Shown here piece after piece: positions 25,213-34,015 of a DNA stretch of 35,885 nt. This DNA is from Paenibacillus agaridevorans (lineage in GTDB: Bacteria > Bacillota > Bacilli > Paenibacillales > Paenibacillaceae). Location: NCBI RefSeq assembly GCF_003112455.1, contig NZ_BDQX01000163.1, forward strand, positions 180,362 through 216,246. Direction: 5' to 3'. The position numbers and the translations under genes are program-made. The notes under the pieces were generated by a model, which searched no databases, was not told the DNA's origin, and saw nothing but the letters and a program-made list of their open reading frames with translations. How positions within the stretch are numbered: the first letter of the stretch is position 1; each line of letters starts with the position of its first letter.

Positions 25213-26663
25213 CTTATACACATCCCTTCGTACTTCGGTGAAACAATCGGCGGTTTGCCCGCCTGACAGACGAGTGCGCCTTGTTCCGTTAACCCCGCAT
25301 TCCGTTCGGCCAACACCGCAACTAACTTATCCCGCCAACGATTCAGTTCGACAGAATGGTCTTCATCTGTTGCCAAATCAACACATTCGCCAGGATCTGA
25401 TGCCAAATCGAACAGCTGCTCTGTGCCTATTCGAGGAAACCAGATGTATTTCCATCTACCGTCTGTCACATATTGCATTTCCTGTAACTCGGAATAGCAA
25501 GTGCTATGCTCCCCATGCACAAACTCCCGCCAAGGGGTCGACTCCCCCCGAATAAGCGGCAGCAGGCTCCGCCCATCCACGGAATCGGGAATAGGAACCC
25601 CTGCCGCATCGAGAATGGTCGGCATAATGTCCTGCAAGCATACAGGGGCATTGCTCCGTTCGACCAGAGCGCCCTCCATTGCTTTCGGCAGCTTGACGAT
25701 GAGCGGAATATGTGCCGATCCTTCATAGGCATACGTCTTGCGCCACAGATGGTGATCGCCCATCATATCGCCGTGGTCCGAAGTGAACAAGATAAGCGTA
25801 TGATCGAGCTGCCCGATTTTCTTCAAGTACATCAACAGACGGCCGATTTGCAAATCAATATGATGGATGTTGCCATAATATCCAATCCGCGCTCTACGAA
25901 TTTCCCCATCGCTCCGCTTGCCTCTCCAGGCATCCGGACTGGCGGCGTCCTTCTCAACATGATGCATGGCGGACCATTCTCCGATAAGCGGCTTCGGGAT
26001 ATCCTTTTTCTCATAGATGTCGTAGTAAAAGGCGGGGGCATCATACGGCGAATGCGGACGCGCAAACGACATTTTCAAGAAGAAGGGTTTGCCTGGATCC
26101 CGATTTTGGATGAAACGGATCGATTCATTGACGGTCCAGTTGGTCGGATGAAGAAATTCCGGAGCATGGTACGGCCGAGCCATCCATGAGTTCCAATCGA
26201 TCCCGTGATCGGTGAATCCATAATCGCCTGTTTTGTTTTGCTCAAACCATCTTCGATAGTCGGATACAAAGCCTGGCTCGTCCTCTCTTCCCGATTCGTC
26301 CAACACGGTATGATGGAAGCCGAATAATGACCGCTGCGGGTGAAAATGCATTTTACCGACGCCTTGAGTGTGGTAACCCGCCCCTGCCAATTGCTCCGGC
26401 AGCGTATTCTCCAGACCTTTCATCGGCCCTTGACCTCGACCCATCCCAAGAATTCCGGTATTCCATGGATCCATCCCCGTCATTAATGAAGCTCTTGCCG
26501 GCGTGCAGGAAGGCGTTGACGAGTATGCGCTTGTGAACACTGTTCCTTCCGAAGCAAGCCAATCCAAATTCGCGGTTTCTATCGCTTTGTTCCCATAGCA
26601 GCCCAGCGTGTCCCATCGCTGCTGATCCGTCATAATGAGCAGTACGTTCGGTCGCTTGTACAT
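25209..26663 (-). CDS. Type I (Cys-type) sulfatase
   Basis: This 484-aa S1 sulfatase has MTDQQRWD at the first metal site, formylglycine motif CTPAR (Cys53), GKMHFHP, ARPHSPYD and the second metal site SDHGDMMGDHHLWRK. The late TDGRWKYIWF segment resembles the sulfatase at 21058-22554. ATG 26663 follows AAAGGAG at 7 bases, 12 bases after the oxidoreductase stop. No signal peptide is seen. It lies centrally in the operon and overlaps the next sulfatase by four bases, so their products are probably made in step. Confidence 0.94.
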   Translation of the reverse strand: MYKRPNVLLIMTDQQRWDTLGCYGNKAIETANLDWLASEGTVFTSAYSSTPSCTPARASLMTGMDPWNTGILGMGRGQGPMKGLENTLPEQLAGAGYHTQGVGKMHFHPQRSLFGFHHTVLDESGREDEPGFVSDYRRWFEQNKTGDYGFTDHGIDWNSWMARPYHAPEFLHPTNWTVNESIRFIQNRDPGKPFFLKMSFARPHSPYDAPAFYYDIYEKKDIPKPLIGEWSAMHHVEKDAASPDAWRGKRSDGEIRRARIGYYGNIHHIDLQIGRLLMYLKKIGQLDHTLILFTSDHGDMMGDHHLWRKTYAYEGSAHIPLIVKLPKAMEGALVERSNAPVCLQDIMPTILDAAGVPIPDSVDGRSLLPLIRGESTPWREFVHGEHSTCYSELQEMQYVTDGRWKYIWFPRIGTEQLFDLASDPGECVDLATDEDHSVELNRWRDKLVAVLAERNAGLTEQGALVCQAGKPPIVSPKYEGMCIR

Positions 26664-26675
26664 CTTTTAACTCCT

Positions 26676-27995
26676 TTACACTCGCTTGACCTCAACTGTT
26701 TTTTGTTCCAGTCGCGATTGATCCGCTGCGAATCCGATCAAGTGCCCATGAAGCGACTTCTCCAGAGATGTGGAGGAGATCGAAGGCGCGGCTCCCTTTA
26801 ATACTTTCACGAAATCTGCGACCAGACGCAGGTCTCCTCCGCCATGCATATCCTCTTGCACCCCAACGTCAATCCGTTGCTCCGAATAGATATGACCTTT
26901 ACGGGCATCAGGATGCCAGACAAAATAAGCGCCTTCCTCCATTTCTCCTTGAATTTCACCTTTCGTCCCTACAATATGGATGGTTCGGCCACGCCTGGAA
27001 GTTCCCCCTGTCATAACATGCGTCCCCGTACTGCCATCCGCGAACTCTACGATTACCGTCTGATGATCGACCACATCGTTATCGCAGTGCCAGACGCAAC
27101 GGCCGTACGGACTGTCCGTTCGCAAGGATTCCGCCAATTCCTCATCGCTCAATGTAACGCCTAAATGGGTATTATAGGTGACATAACCACTCCACAAACG
27201 CTGATCAATGTAATGCTTCCGCGCGGAATAAGGACAAGAATCCTCAATGGAACAATCGGCCAGACAACGCGTGCCCGCCCCTGCAGGCGCATTCTCGGGC
27301 CGGAACTGCAGCAGACTTCCGAAGCTGCTTACTTTCACCGGCCGGACGTCTCCCTTCATCCAAGCCATGACGTCCAGGTCATGGCAGCTTTTTGCCATGA
27401 GCATGGAGGAGCCCCCTTTATCCAGGCGCCCCCATTTTCCTCTGACATAGGCCATAGCCATATGGTGATAAGTGACGTTCTCCTCTGTTGTTATACTGAC
27501 AATATCGCCAATGACGCCATCTGCGATGGTTTGACGAATCGATTCATAGAATGGTGCATAGCGCAGCACGTGACAAATCATGACTTTTCTGCCCAATCGC
27601 TCCGCTTCATCATACAACGCCAACACTTCATCCGCGCTGACGCCGATCGGCTTCTCCAGCATGATGTCATATCCGGCCCTGAGCAACGGAATCGTAGTAG
27701 ATACGTGCAAGTGATCCATGGTGCCGTTAATGACGGCATCCGCAAGCTTAGGCTTAGCGATAAGCTCCTCGACATCAGCAAAACAGTTTTCATCTTGTAA
27801 ATCGAATCTCTCCTTGGTTAAAGCTCTGCGCTCGCCATCCGGATCGACGACTCCGACTATTTTCATTTGTTCGGGATGCTTCTCAGCGTAAGACGCGTAG
27901 ATCAGACTCCGATGCCCGGCACCCACGATAACGACCGTAACAGGTCTTCCGTCGTTATCCTTATAACCAGCGTTTATTGACGTTTGACTGTCCAT
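26676..27995 (-). CDS. Gfo/Idh/MocA oxidoreductase with cysteine cluster
   Basis: This 439-aa NAD(P)-dependent protein has a Rossmann motif VGAGHRS (about 24-30), EKP (114-116) and a probable catalytic pair His205-Asp206 in SCHDLD. A cysteine-rich insertion follows (Cys244, Cys248, Cys254, then Cys300 and Cys304), which could bind metal. The open frame extends to 28052, but GGAGG lies 6 bases before ATG 27995, which gives the normal N-terminus. Members of this superfamily oxidise sugars or cleave glycosides by an NAD-dependent mechanism (GH109 and relatives). Either reaction would fit between the GH88 and sulfatase genes; the substrate is not readable. Confidence 0.9.
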   Translation of the reverse strand: MDSQTSINAGYKDNDGRPVTVVIVGAGHRSLIYASYAEKHPEQMKIVGVVDPDGERRALTKERFDLQDENCFADVEELIAKPKLADAVINGTMDHLHVSTTIPLLRAGYDIMLEKPIGVSADEVLALYDEAERLGRKVMICHVLRYAPFYESIRQTIADGVIGDIVSITTEENVTYHHMAMAYVRGKWGRLDKGGSSMLMAKSCHDLDVMAWMKGDVRPVKVSSFGSLLQFRPENAPAGAGTRCLADCSIEDSCPYSARKHYIDQRLWSGYVTYNTHLGVTLSDEELAESLRTDSPYGRCVWHCDNDVVDHQTVIVEFADGSTGTHVMTGGTSRRGRTIHIVGTKGEIQGEMEEGAYFVWHPDARKGHIYSEQRIDVGVQEDMHGGGDLRLVADFVKVLKGAAPSISSTSLEKSLHGHLIGFAADQSRLEQKTVEVKRV

Positions 27996-28064
27996 GCTTA
28001 TCCTCCAAATAAAAGTAATAGATTCGCGTAATTGTTTGATCTCCCCGAGCATGATCTTGCTAGT

Positions 28065-29183
28065 CTACCAGAACAACTCCGTCTGTCCGCGCAGTTTGGA
28101 GAGCGCCTCAACGAAATAATAATCGCCGTAGATCAAGCCGACATCGATATTTTTGCCAGCAGGCCAGTGCCCAGTGCCATGAGGCAGTATCGCTTCGTCG
28201 CTCGCATCCCAGATCACGTAATGATCCGCCATCGATTTCAACATGCGTCTCGCCGCCGTTCCGTATAATCGTCCTTCTTCTGCTGGCAGCAGCTCTGCAA
28301 GCAGCAGAAGACCGCTTGCCGCAATCGAAGCGGCAGAAGAGTCTCTTGGCGCGCCCTCTTGCGTTGTCAAACGGAAATCCCAGTAAGGAACAAGGTCTTC
28401 CGGCAAATTGGCCAAGAAGAAGTGGGCTACTTTTTTGCTTCCCTGCAAATACTTGTCTTCCTTCGTATACTTGTAGCAAATCGCCAATCCGTATAGCGCC
28501 CATGCCGCGCCTCTCGCCCATGCCGATTCCGGAGCAAATCCCTGACCGCCCAATGCTCCTACGCGCTCTCCGGTCTCCGGATCGAACTGTACAATGTGGT
28601 ATACAGAGCCGTCTTCGCGGATAAATTCGCGTAGAACGGTATTCGCATGCTCCACTGCAATATGTTTATAACGCGGATCCTTTATGGCATCGGAAGCCCA
28701 GAACAACAGACTCAGGTTCATCATACAATCGATGATCGCCAATCCGGTTCTGCTCTCCCCATTCCAGGCGCGGATGAAATTGCCGCGGATATTGAACCGG
28801 CTCGCAAGCCATGCCGCCGCCTTCAAAGCGCGCAGCTTCGACTCTTCGCTTCCCGTCAGCTTATAATTAGCAACCGAGGTCAGGCTCCACATAAAGCCGA
28901 CATCGTGGTGAAGATTCCTATATTCGTCGATACATGCGTCCATCGCGCTCTCGCAAGCCTCGGCAATCCGCTTCAGCTCCCCGTTGTTTGTATCGCGGAA
29001 TACGAGCCACAAGAGTCCGGGCCAAAAGCCAGCCGTCCAAAAATGAGGACCCGTACAATCATACTTGCCTTCCTTGGATACATGCGGAAATCCAGCACCT
29101 ATGATCGGGCTCGTTTGATCGATTTTTTCAACCATCTTGCTCCATGCTTCGTCCACCCATTCTTCTTTCGGATGTTCACCCAT
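28065..29183 (-). CDS. GH88 unsaturated uronyl hydrolase
   Basis: This 372-aa enzyme hydrates and so releases the 4,5-unsaturated uronic acid left at the non-reducing end by a polysaccharide lyase. Its length matches the Bacillus enzyme UGL. The two key aspartates are visible as HHDVGFMW (Asp94) and IIDCMMN (Asp152). The alpha/alpha-barrel is supported by repeated aromatic motifs such as FWTAGFWPGLLW, SAWARGAAWALYG and the C-terminal YGDYYFVEAL. No signal peptide is seen. ATG 29183 follows AAGGAGAG. Its presence is the strongest evidence that the substrate contains uronic acid and is cut by a lyase. Confidence 0.96.
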   Translation of the reverse strand: MGEHPKEEWVDEAWSKMVEKIDQTSPIIGAGFPHVSKEGKYDCTGPHFWTAGFWPGLLWLVFRDTNNGELKRIAEACESAMDACIDEYRNLHHDVGFMWSLTSVANYKLTGSEESKLRALKAAAWLASRFNIRGNFIRAWNGESRTGLAIIDCMMNLSLLFWASDAIKDPRYKHIAVEHANTVLREFIREDGSVYHIVQFDPETGERVGALGGQGFAPESAWARGAAWALYGLAICYKYTKEDKYLQGSKKVAHFFLANLPEDLVPYWDFRLTTQEGAPRDSSAASIAASGLLLLAELLPAEEGRLYGTAARRMLKSMADHYVIWDASDEAILPHGTGHWPAGKNIDVGLIYGDYYFVEALSKLRGQTELFW

Positions 29184-29227
29184 TTGTCTGTCTCTCCTTC
29201 GAATGACTTAGCGATTTCGGAAGCTTC

Positions 29228-30637
29228 CTAGCTCCTAACCAATCCCTTACCAACTTCTCCTACAGCCGGTCCCCGATGCATCCTATAGCCAACCTCATGA
29301 CTTCTCCACCGCAAATCATCCTCCAACTCTTTCCAGTTCAACTCCATAAAATTATCTTTTGTCTTTTCGATATGCTCTTCCAGAAGTTTGCGGTGTCTAT
29401 CCATCTGTTTGGCATATGCAGCATGCTTTGCTACATTTTTCGTTTCATTGGGATCCAATACAAGATCAAACAGTTCCTCACCGTCGTTGATATAATGCGT
29501 ATATTTAAAGCCTTCTGTCCGGACCATCCTGCCGGGACTTATAGATAAATCCCATTCTGAATACCATTGACCAATAATATATTCACGGTCAAGCAAACCT
29601 TGCTCCGTAATGAGCGGCATTAGATTTTCCCCGCGCAGCGTTGCCGGCTGTTCAATCCCTGCGTAGGAACAAAGGGTCGGGAATAGATCCAGCAAGCTCG
29701 TCAGAGCATGTTCCTGAAGTGAAGACTGGTTGCGGTATTCGGGAAAATTGAAAATAAACGGTACGCGGTTCGTTTCTTCGTAAAAATCCACATCCTTTGT
29801 TACCTTGCCATGACATGCCATGCTGTCTCCATGGTCTGCCATAAAAACAATAAGCGTATCCTCATACTTGCCTGATTTCTCAAGCGCGTCCAAAACTAAA
29901 CCGATTTCCGCATCCACTCTATGAATATAGTGGTAGTAGGCCGCCAGATAATGCCTGAAACTTTCGCTGCTCCACTCCGATGTCTGAGCCTGACGAGTAT
30001 GTGAACAACAAATATACTTGACGGCATCCGGTCTGTTCTCGATATCATCAAACTCGAAATTTGGCGGCAGAGGCGGCAACGGACTGCCTGGATCCACATC
30101 CTCATGCAGCCCTTTGTTTTTACCTGTCCAGGAGCATATATCATGGGGGTTCACAAAATCTACAATCATAAGGAACGGCTTATCGGAATGTTTATTTTTT
30201 TCTAAATATTCAACGGTTTTCTCTGTCGTAAAACGATCTCTCTCGGTATCTTTGGACACCGGCCATGCCAGTGTCCCTTCCACCTCCGACTCTCCTTCCT
30301 CTTCACACCAAAAGCCCTTTAACGCTCCGGCTGCATGGGTTTTTCCAAAATGAACCGTATCATATCCCGCTTGATTGAACACCTCTCCTATCGTTGGGAG
30401 ATCTTCAGGAATAGCATACTTTTTAATATTGGACAAAACGCCCGTCTCATGGGGATAAACTCCGCTCCAGAAAGAGGCTCGTGCGGGCATACATAAAGGA
30501 ACTGGAGTGTAGCATCGGTCGAAGACTACGGCCCCATTCGCAATTCTGTCAATATTCGGAGTTTCTGCAATCCCGCCGTAAACAGGAAGCGCCTTCCAGG
30601 AAAGCTGATCGGAGACAATAATCAGTATGTTTCTCAT
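29228..30637 (-). CDS. Type I (Cys-type) sulfatase
   Basis: From ATG 30637 this is a 469-aa S1 sulfatase. The open frame extends to 30742, but GAGGAGG lies 9 bases before this ATG and the product then begins MRNILIIVSDQ as expected. Asp10 is the first metal ligand, the formylglycine motif is CMPAR (Cys49, Arg53), with GKTHAAG, VNPHD and the second metal site ADHGDSMACHG. The last motif lacks the usual second GDH, unlike the other family members here. No signal peptide is seen. It lies between the fucosidase and the GH88 gene, with gaps of 28 and 44 bases. Confidence 0.94.
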   Translation of the reverse strand: MRNILIIVSDQLSWKALPVYGGIAETPNIDRIANGAVVFDRCYTPVPLCMPARASFWSGVYPHETGVLSNIKKYAIPEDLPTIGEVFNQAGYDTVHFGKTHAAGALKGFWCEEEGESEVEGTLAWPVSKDTERDRFTTEKTVEYLEKNKHSDKPFLMIVDFVNPHDICSWTGKNKGLHEDVDPGSPLPPLPPNFEFDDIENRPDAVKYICCSHTRQAQTSEWSSESFRHYLAAYYHYIHRVDAEIGLVLDALEKSGKYEDTLIVFMADHGDSMACHGKVTKDVDFYEETNRVPFIFNFPEYRNQSSLQEHALTSLLDLFPTLCSYAGIEQPATLRGENLMPLITEQGLLDREYIIGQWYSEWDLSISPGRMVRTEGFKYTHYINDGEELFDLVLDPNETKNVAKHAAYAKQMDRHRKLLEEHIEKTKDNFMELNWKELEDDLRWRSHEVGYRMHRGPAVGEVGKGLVRS

Positions 30638-30665
30638 CGCGAATCTCCTCCTCTTGTGCTCAAAC

Positions 30666-32069
30666 TTAACTGATACGGAATACGTGCGCGATCGGCGCTG
30701 GAGCAGAACGATCAGAATCAGGGAGCCGAACGATGACCCCATTTTCCGTGCGGCGATATTCCAGATTTTCTTGTCCGCCTACCAGATCAATGCGCTCGAA
30801 GTCTTGCTTGAATTGAAGGAGTACTTCCTCTTCGACAGTCGCACTCTCGTCTTTATACAAGTAGAAAGCATAGATCGTATCGCCTTTTCTCGTAAAATAG
30901 CCATGTTCCGCCGAATAGGGCTCGCAAATACGCGTTCCGTAAATGGCTTCCCCATAAACCTTCAACCATTCGCCCATGGACTTGATTCGGGAAATGGCGG
31001 TTTTCGGCAGCCTTCCGTCAGGCTGCGGGCCGACGTTGAGAGCCAAATTGCCGCCCTTCGCTACAACTTCGATAAGCAAATGAATCAACTGCCGCACGGA
31101 TTTATATTCATGCTCGGTTTCATAGCGGTAAGACCAACCCGCACCCATCGTGATACAGCTTTCCCACGGTACATCCATAGCCACATCCGGCACCGTCTGC
31201 TCGGGAGTGATCACGTTCTCATACGGTCCGCCGACGCCGCGGTCTGCCGTCAGGAGCCAAGGTTGGATTTCTCGGGCTTTCTCCACGACTTCACCCAGTC
31301 TAATGTCCTCGCCTCTGCTTTCCCTGACCCAGCCCCCGTCGAGCCAGAGCATATCAATGCGACCGTAGCGAGTCATCAGCTCCATAATTTGCTCGTGGGT
31401 AAACTGCACGAACTGCTCCCATAGCTCAGGGTAATCCTCCGCTTGATAAGAAGCCGCTCGAGACATCTCGGTTCCACTCTTCATACCTGGCGCCCAGTAG
31501 TATGGCGTGTGCCAATCGGGCTTCGAGAAGTAAGTTGAGATTCCTAAGCCTTTCGCACGGAAGGCATCGAACAGCTGCTTGCAAACATCGGCATACTTAT
31601 GGGTATGGAATGGACAATCCGGCCCCGTAATGCTGTAATCTGTCATATGAGTATCCCACATGCAGAAGCCGTCATGATGCTTTGTCGTAAAATTCAGATA
31701 TTTAAATCCATTCTCCGCAGCCAGTTCGGCCCATAACTCGGGCTGGAATCGAACCGGATTAAACGTTTTATTCAATGCGTAGTATTGCTGCTTGAATTCT
31801 TCTGCGTCGACATCCCAATCAATATTAGCACGTGACCAGGATGCATCCCCGTCGCTAAGAGGCCACGAAGATATGACTCCAAGCTGCGAGTAAGGCGCCC
31901 AGTGCATCATGAGACCCAGCTTCTGATCTTTGAACCACTCGAGGCGCTCGAGCAGTAGCGGATTCTCGGGCTTTACCCATTGCTCTGCTCTACTGTAGCT
32001 ATGAACACCTCTTCTTACAATTGTCGCTTGATCCCGTTCTTTTTCTTTTGTGCTATTATTCTGACTCAT
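30666..32069 (-). CDS. GH29 alpha-L-fucosidase
   Basis: This 467-aa retaining alpha-L-fucosidase shows the family motifs LGLMMHWAPYS (51-61), TKHHDGFCMWDT (129-140) and the nucleophile in DMLWLDGGW (Asp244). A C-terminal beta-domain follows after about residue 350. The fucosidase would remove terminal fucose, possibly after its sulfate has been cut off. No signal peptide is seen, so it should act on imported oligosaccharides. ATG 32069 follows a GGAGG at 12 bases. It is the first enzyme gene after the permeases, so transport and defucosylation are probably co-expressed. Confidence 0.95.
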   Translation of the reverse strand: MSQNNSTKEKERDQATIVRRGVHSYSRAEQWVKPENPLLLERLEWFKDQKLGLMMHWAPYSQLGVISSWPLSDGDASWSRANIDWDVDAEEFKQQYYALNKTFNPVRFQPELWAELAAENGFKYLNFTTKHHDGFCMWDTHMTDYSITGPDCPFHTHKYADVCKQLFDAFRAKGLGISTYFSKPDWHTPYYWAPGMKSGTEMSRAASYQAEDYPELWEQFVQFTHEQIMELMTRYGRIDMLWLDGGWVRESRGEDIRLGEVVEKAREIQPWLLTADRGVGGPYENVITPEQTVPDVAMDVPWESCITMGAGWSYRYETEHEYKSVRQLIHLLIEVVAKGGNLALNVGPQPDGRLPKTAISRIKSMGEWLKVYGEAIYGTRICEPYSAEHGYFTRKGDTIYAFYLYKDESATVEEEVLLQFKQDFERIDLVGGQENLEYRRTENGVIVRLPDSDRSAPAPIAHVFRIS

Positions 32070-32120
32070 CGTATCGTCTAACCTCCATGTGGTTTATTCA
32101 TCATTTATGTTTGGTAACTA

Positions 32121-32999
32121 TTAACCCTTAACAGCTCCAACCAGCGCACCTTTGACAAAATATTTCTGAAGAAACGGATATACAAGAAGAATGGGTACCG
32201 TCGCTACCATAATCGTTGCATATTTAATCGTTTCGCCGACAATATTGGTTTGGCCGACGTCCAGACCTGCCGTCATTGCACTCGTATCATTCTGGATCAA
32301 AATCTCCCGCAAGATCAGCTGTAGCGGATATTGCGAGCGATCAGCCAGAAAGATCATGGCATTAAACCAAGAATTCCAATGGCTGACGCCATAATACAAC
32401 GTCATGACCGCAATTACCGGAAGCGATAACGGAAGAATAATACGGAACAGAATGACTACATCGTTCGCTCCGTCTATCCGTGCGGATTCTTCCAGGCTGG
32501 CTGGGATCGCTTCGAAGGAGGTCCTCATGATCATCAGATTAAACGTGCTGACCGCGGCAGGAAGGACAAGCGCCCATAACGTATTATTCAAACCGATTCC
32601 CTTCACAACCAGGTAGAACGGTATTAATCCACCGCTGAAAAACATCGTAAAAATGATAAACAACGTGATTTGCTTCCTGTACTTTAATTGGCGACGGGAC
32701 AGCCCGTAAGCTCCGAGTGAAGTTAACAGCAAGTTAATTCCGAGGCCGACTACAACATAAGTAATCGTATTGATATATCCCGTCAGTATCATGGGATTTT
32801 CAAACACCTTCTGATAAGCAAGCAGTGTAAAACCGAGAGGCTTCCATAACAGGCCGCTATGGGAAAGAATTTCACTAGGCTCGCTCACCGAAGCCAAAAA
32901 TACATACAGGATTGGATAAATGGTTAGTAGCATCAAACCTGCCAATACCAGATAATTGATCGAATCAAAAAGAGTGCCGCTGAATGTGCGTTTCTCCAT
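32121..32999 (-). CDS. ABC transporter permease, LplC/YtcP type
   Basis: This is a 292-aa inner-membrane permease. The frame extends to GTG 33020, but AGGAGGGG lies 5 bases before ATG 32999, which is the better start. Six transmembrane helices are likely, and the EAA loop reads ESARIDGANDVVIL then ILPLSLP. It pairs with the permease at 33014-33928 and is fed by the LplA-like lipoprotein(s). This transporter family imports oligosaccharides, and the ATPase is normally supplied by a shared MsmX-type protein encoded elsewhere. Confidence 0.93.
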   Translation of the reverse strand: MEKRTFSGTLFDSINYLVLAGLMLLTIYPILYVFLASVSEPSEILSHSGLLWKPLGFTLLAYQKVFENPMILTGYINTITYVVVGLGINLLLTSLGAYGLSRRQLKYRKQITLFIIFTMFFSGGLIPFYLVVKGIGLNNTLWALVLPAAVSTFNLMIMRTSFEAIPASLEESARIDGANDVVILFRIILPLSLPVIAVMTLYYGVSHWNSWFNAMIFLADRSQYPLQLILREILIQNDTSAMTAGLDVGQTNIVGETIKYATIMVATVPILLVYPFLQKYFVKGALVGAVKG

Positions 33000-33013
33000 G
33001 ATGTCCCCTCCTC

Positions 33014-33928
33014 TCACCACAAACTTGTATCATTCAACTTACGGCTTATAGCATTAGCAAGAATAACCAATATGAAATTAATGACGGAATTAAACAACCC
33101 TACTGCTGCGCTTAAGCTATAATTGAAATCTTGCAAGCCTATTCGATACACGTAAGAAGAAATAACGTCGGCCGTCTCGTAGGTGATCGGCGAATAGAGC
33201 AAAATGATTTTTTCAAAACCGACACTGAGCATTTGACCTAAATTTAAAATGAGCATGATGACAACCGTAGGAAGGATACCCGGGAGTGTAATGTGAATCA
33301 TCTGACGGAAACGATTGGCTCCATCCATTCTGGCAGCTTCATATTGCTCCATATCAATTCCCGTCAAAGCTGCCAGGTAAATAATCGTCCCCCAGCCAAT
33401 TTGCTGATAAATTCCGGATGACACAAAAATCGTACGGAACATCTCCGGCTGCAGCAGAAGACTCTCTCCGAGGTTTCTGCCTGAAATCCACTCATACATT
33501 AATGTGATAATGCCGCCTGAGCTTGTAAAATCCTTCAGAATTCCACAAATGACGACAAGCGAAATAAAATGCGGCATATACGTAATCGTTTGTACGGTAC
33601 GCTTAAACACAGCTGATCTCAATTCATTGAGTAACAGTGCCAAAAGAATAGGTGCAGGGAATCCAAACACAAGCTCGTATACGCTTATCAGGATCGTATT
33701 CTTTAGAATTCGCCAAAAATAAATCCCATTAAAAAAATCGGTGAAATGACCAAACCCGCTCCAGGGGCTCCCCCATATGCCTACCGCGGGAGTAAAATCC
33801 TTAAACGCGATTATAGCGCCATACATCGGACCATAATGGAAAATCGCGTAATACAGCAGGACGGGGGCAATCATTAAATAAATATATTTATTCGTCTTTA
33901 GCTCTTTCGCGAATGCTAGCAATCCCAT
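33014..33928 (-). CDS. ABC transporter permease, LplB/YteP type
   Basis: This 304-aa permease is the first half of the importer. It has a first helix at about 13-32, GPMYGAIIAFKDF typical of the family, and the EAA loop EAARMDGANRFRQM followed by TLPGILP. ATG 33928 follows GAGAGGTG. It follows the lipoprotein gene after an 87-base gap containing a strong hairpin without a T-run, and lies 14 bases ahead of its partner's start. The family (LplB, YteP) works with LplA-like binding proteins such as those at 34016 and 19263. Confidence 0.93.
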   Translation of the reverse strand: MGLLAFAKELKTNKYIYLMIAPVLLYYAIFHYGPMYGAIIAFKDFTPAVGIWGSPWSGFGHFTDFFNGIYFWRILKNTILISVYELVFGFPAPILLALLLNELRSAVFKRTVQTITYMPHFISLVVICGILKDFTSSGGIITLMYEWISGRNLGESLLLQPEMFRTIFVSSGIYQQIGWGTIIYLAALTGIDMEQYEAARMDGANRFRQMIHITLPGILPTVVIMLILNLGQMLSVGFEKIILLYSPITYETADVISSYVYRIGLQDFNYSLSAAVGLFNSVINFILVILANAISRKLNDTSLW

Positions 33929-33955
33929 ACACTACACCTCTCTCGAATCCATATT

Positions 33956-34000
33956 TGGAGATGCTGGCAACCTAATCCTTGCGGGAAACCAACATCTCCA
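33956..34000 (-). other. Intercistronic hairpin between SBP and permease genes
   Basis: On the minus strand a 12-bp stem (TGGAGATGTTGG with CCAGCATCTCCA, one G-U pair) encloses a 21-base loop. No T-run follows. Such a hairpin could act as an mRNA stabiliser, making binding protein more abundant than permeases, as in many sugar operons (inference). Confidence 0.6.
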
Positions 34001-34015
34001 GATGAATTCTGTGCA

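Noticed and set aside
27165..27800. A 211-codon plus-strand open frame
   Set aside because: It is antisense to the Gfo/Idh/MocA gene, lacks a ribosome site and has low-information composition. Similar long shadows at 25506-26189 and 30627-31424 were rejected for the same reason.
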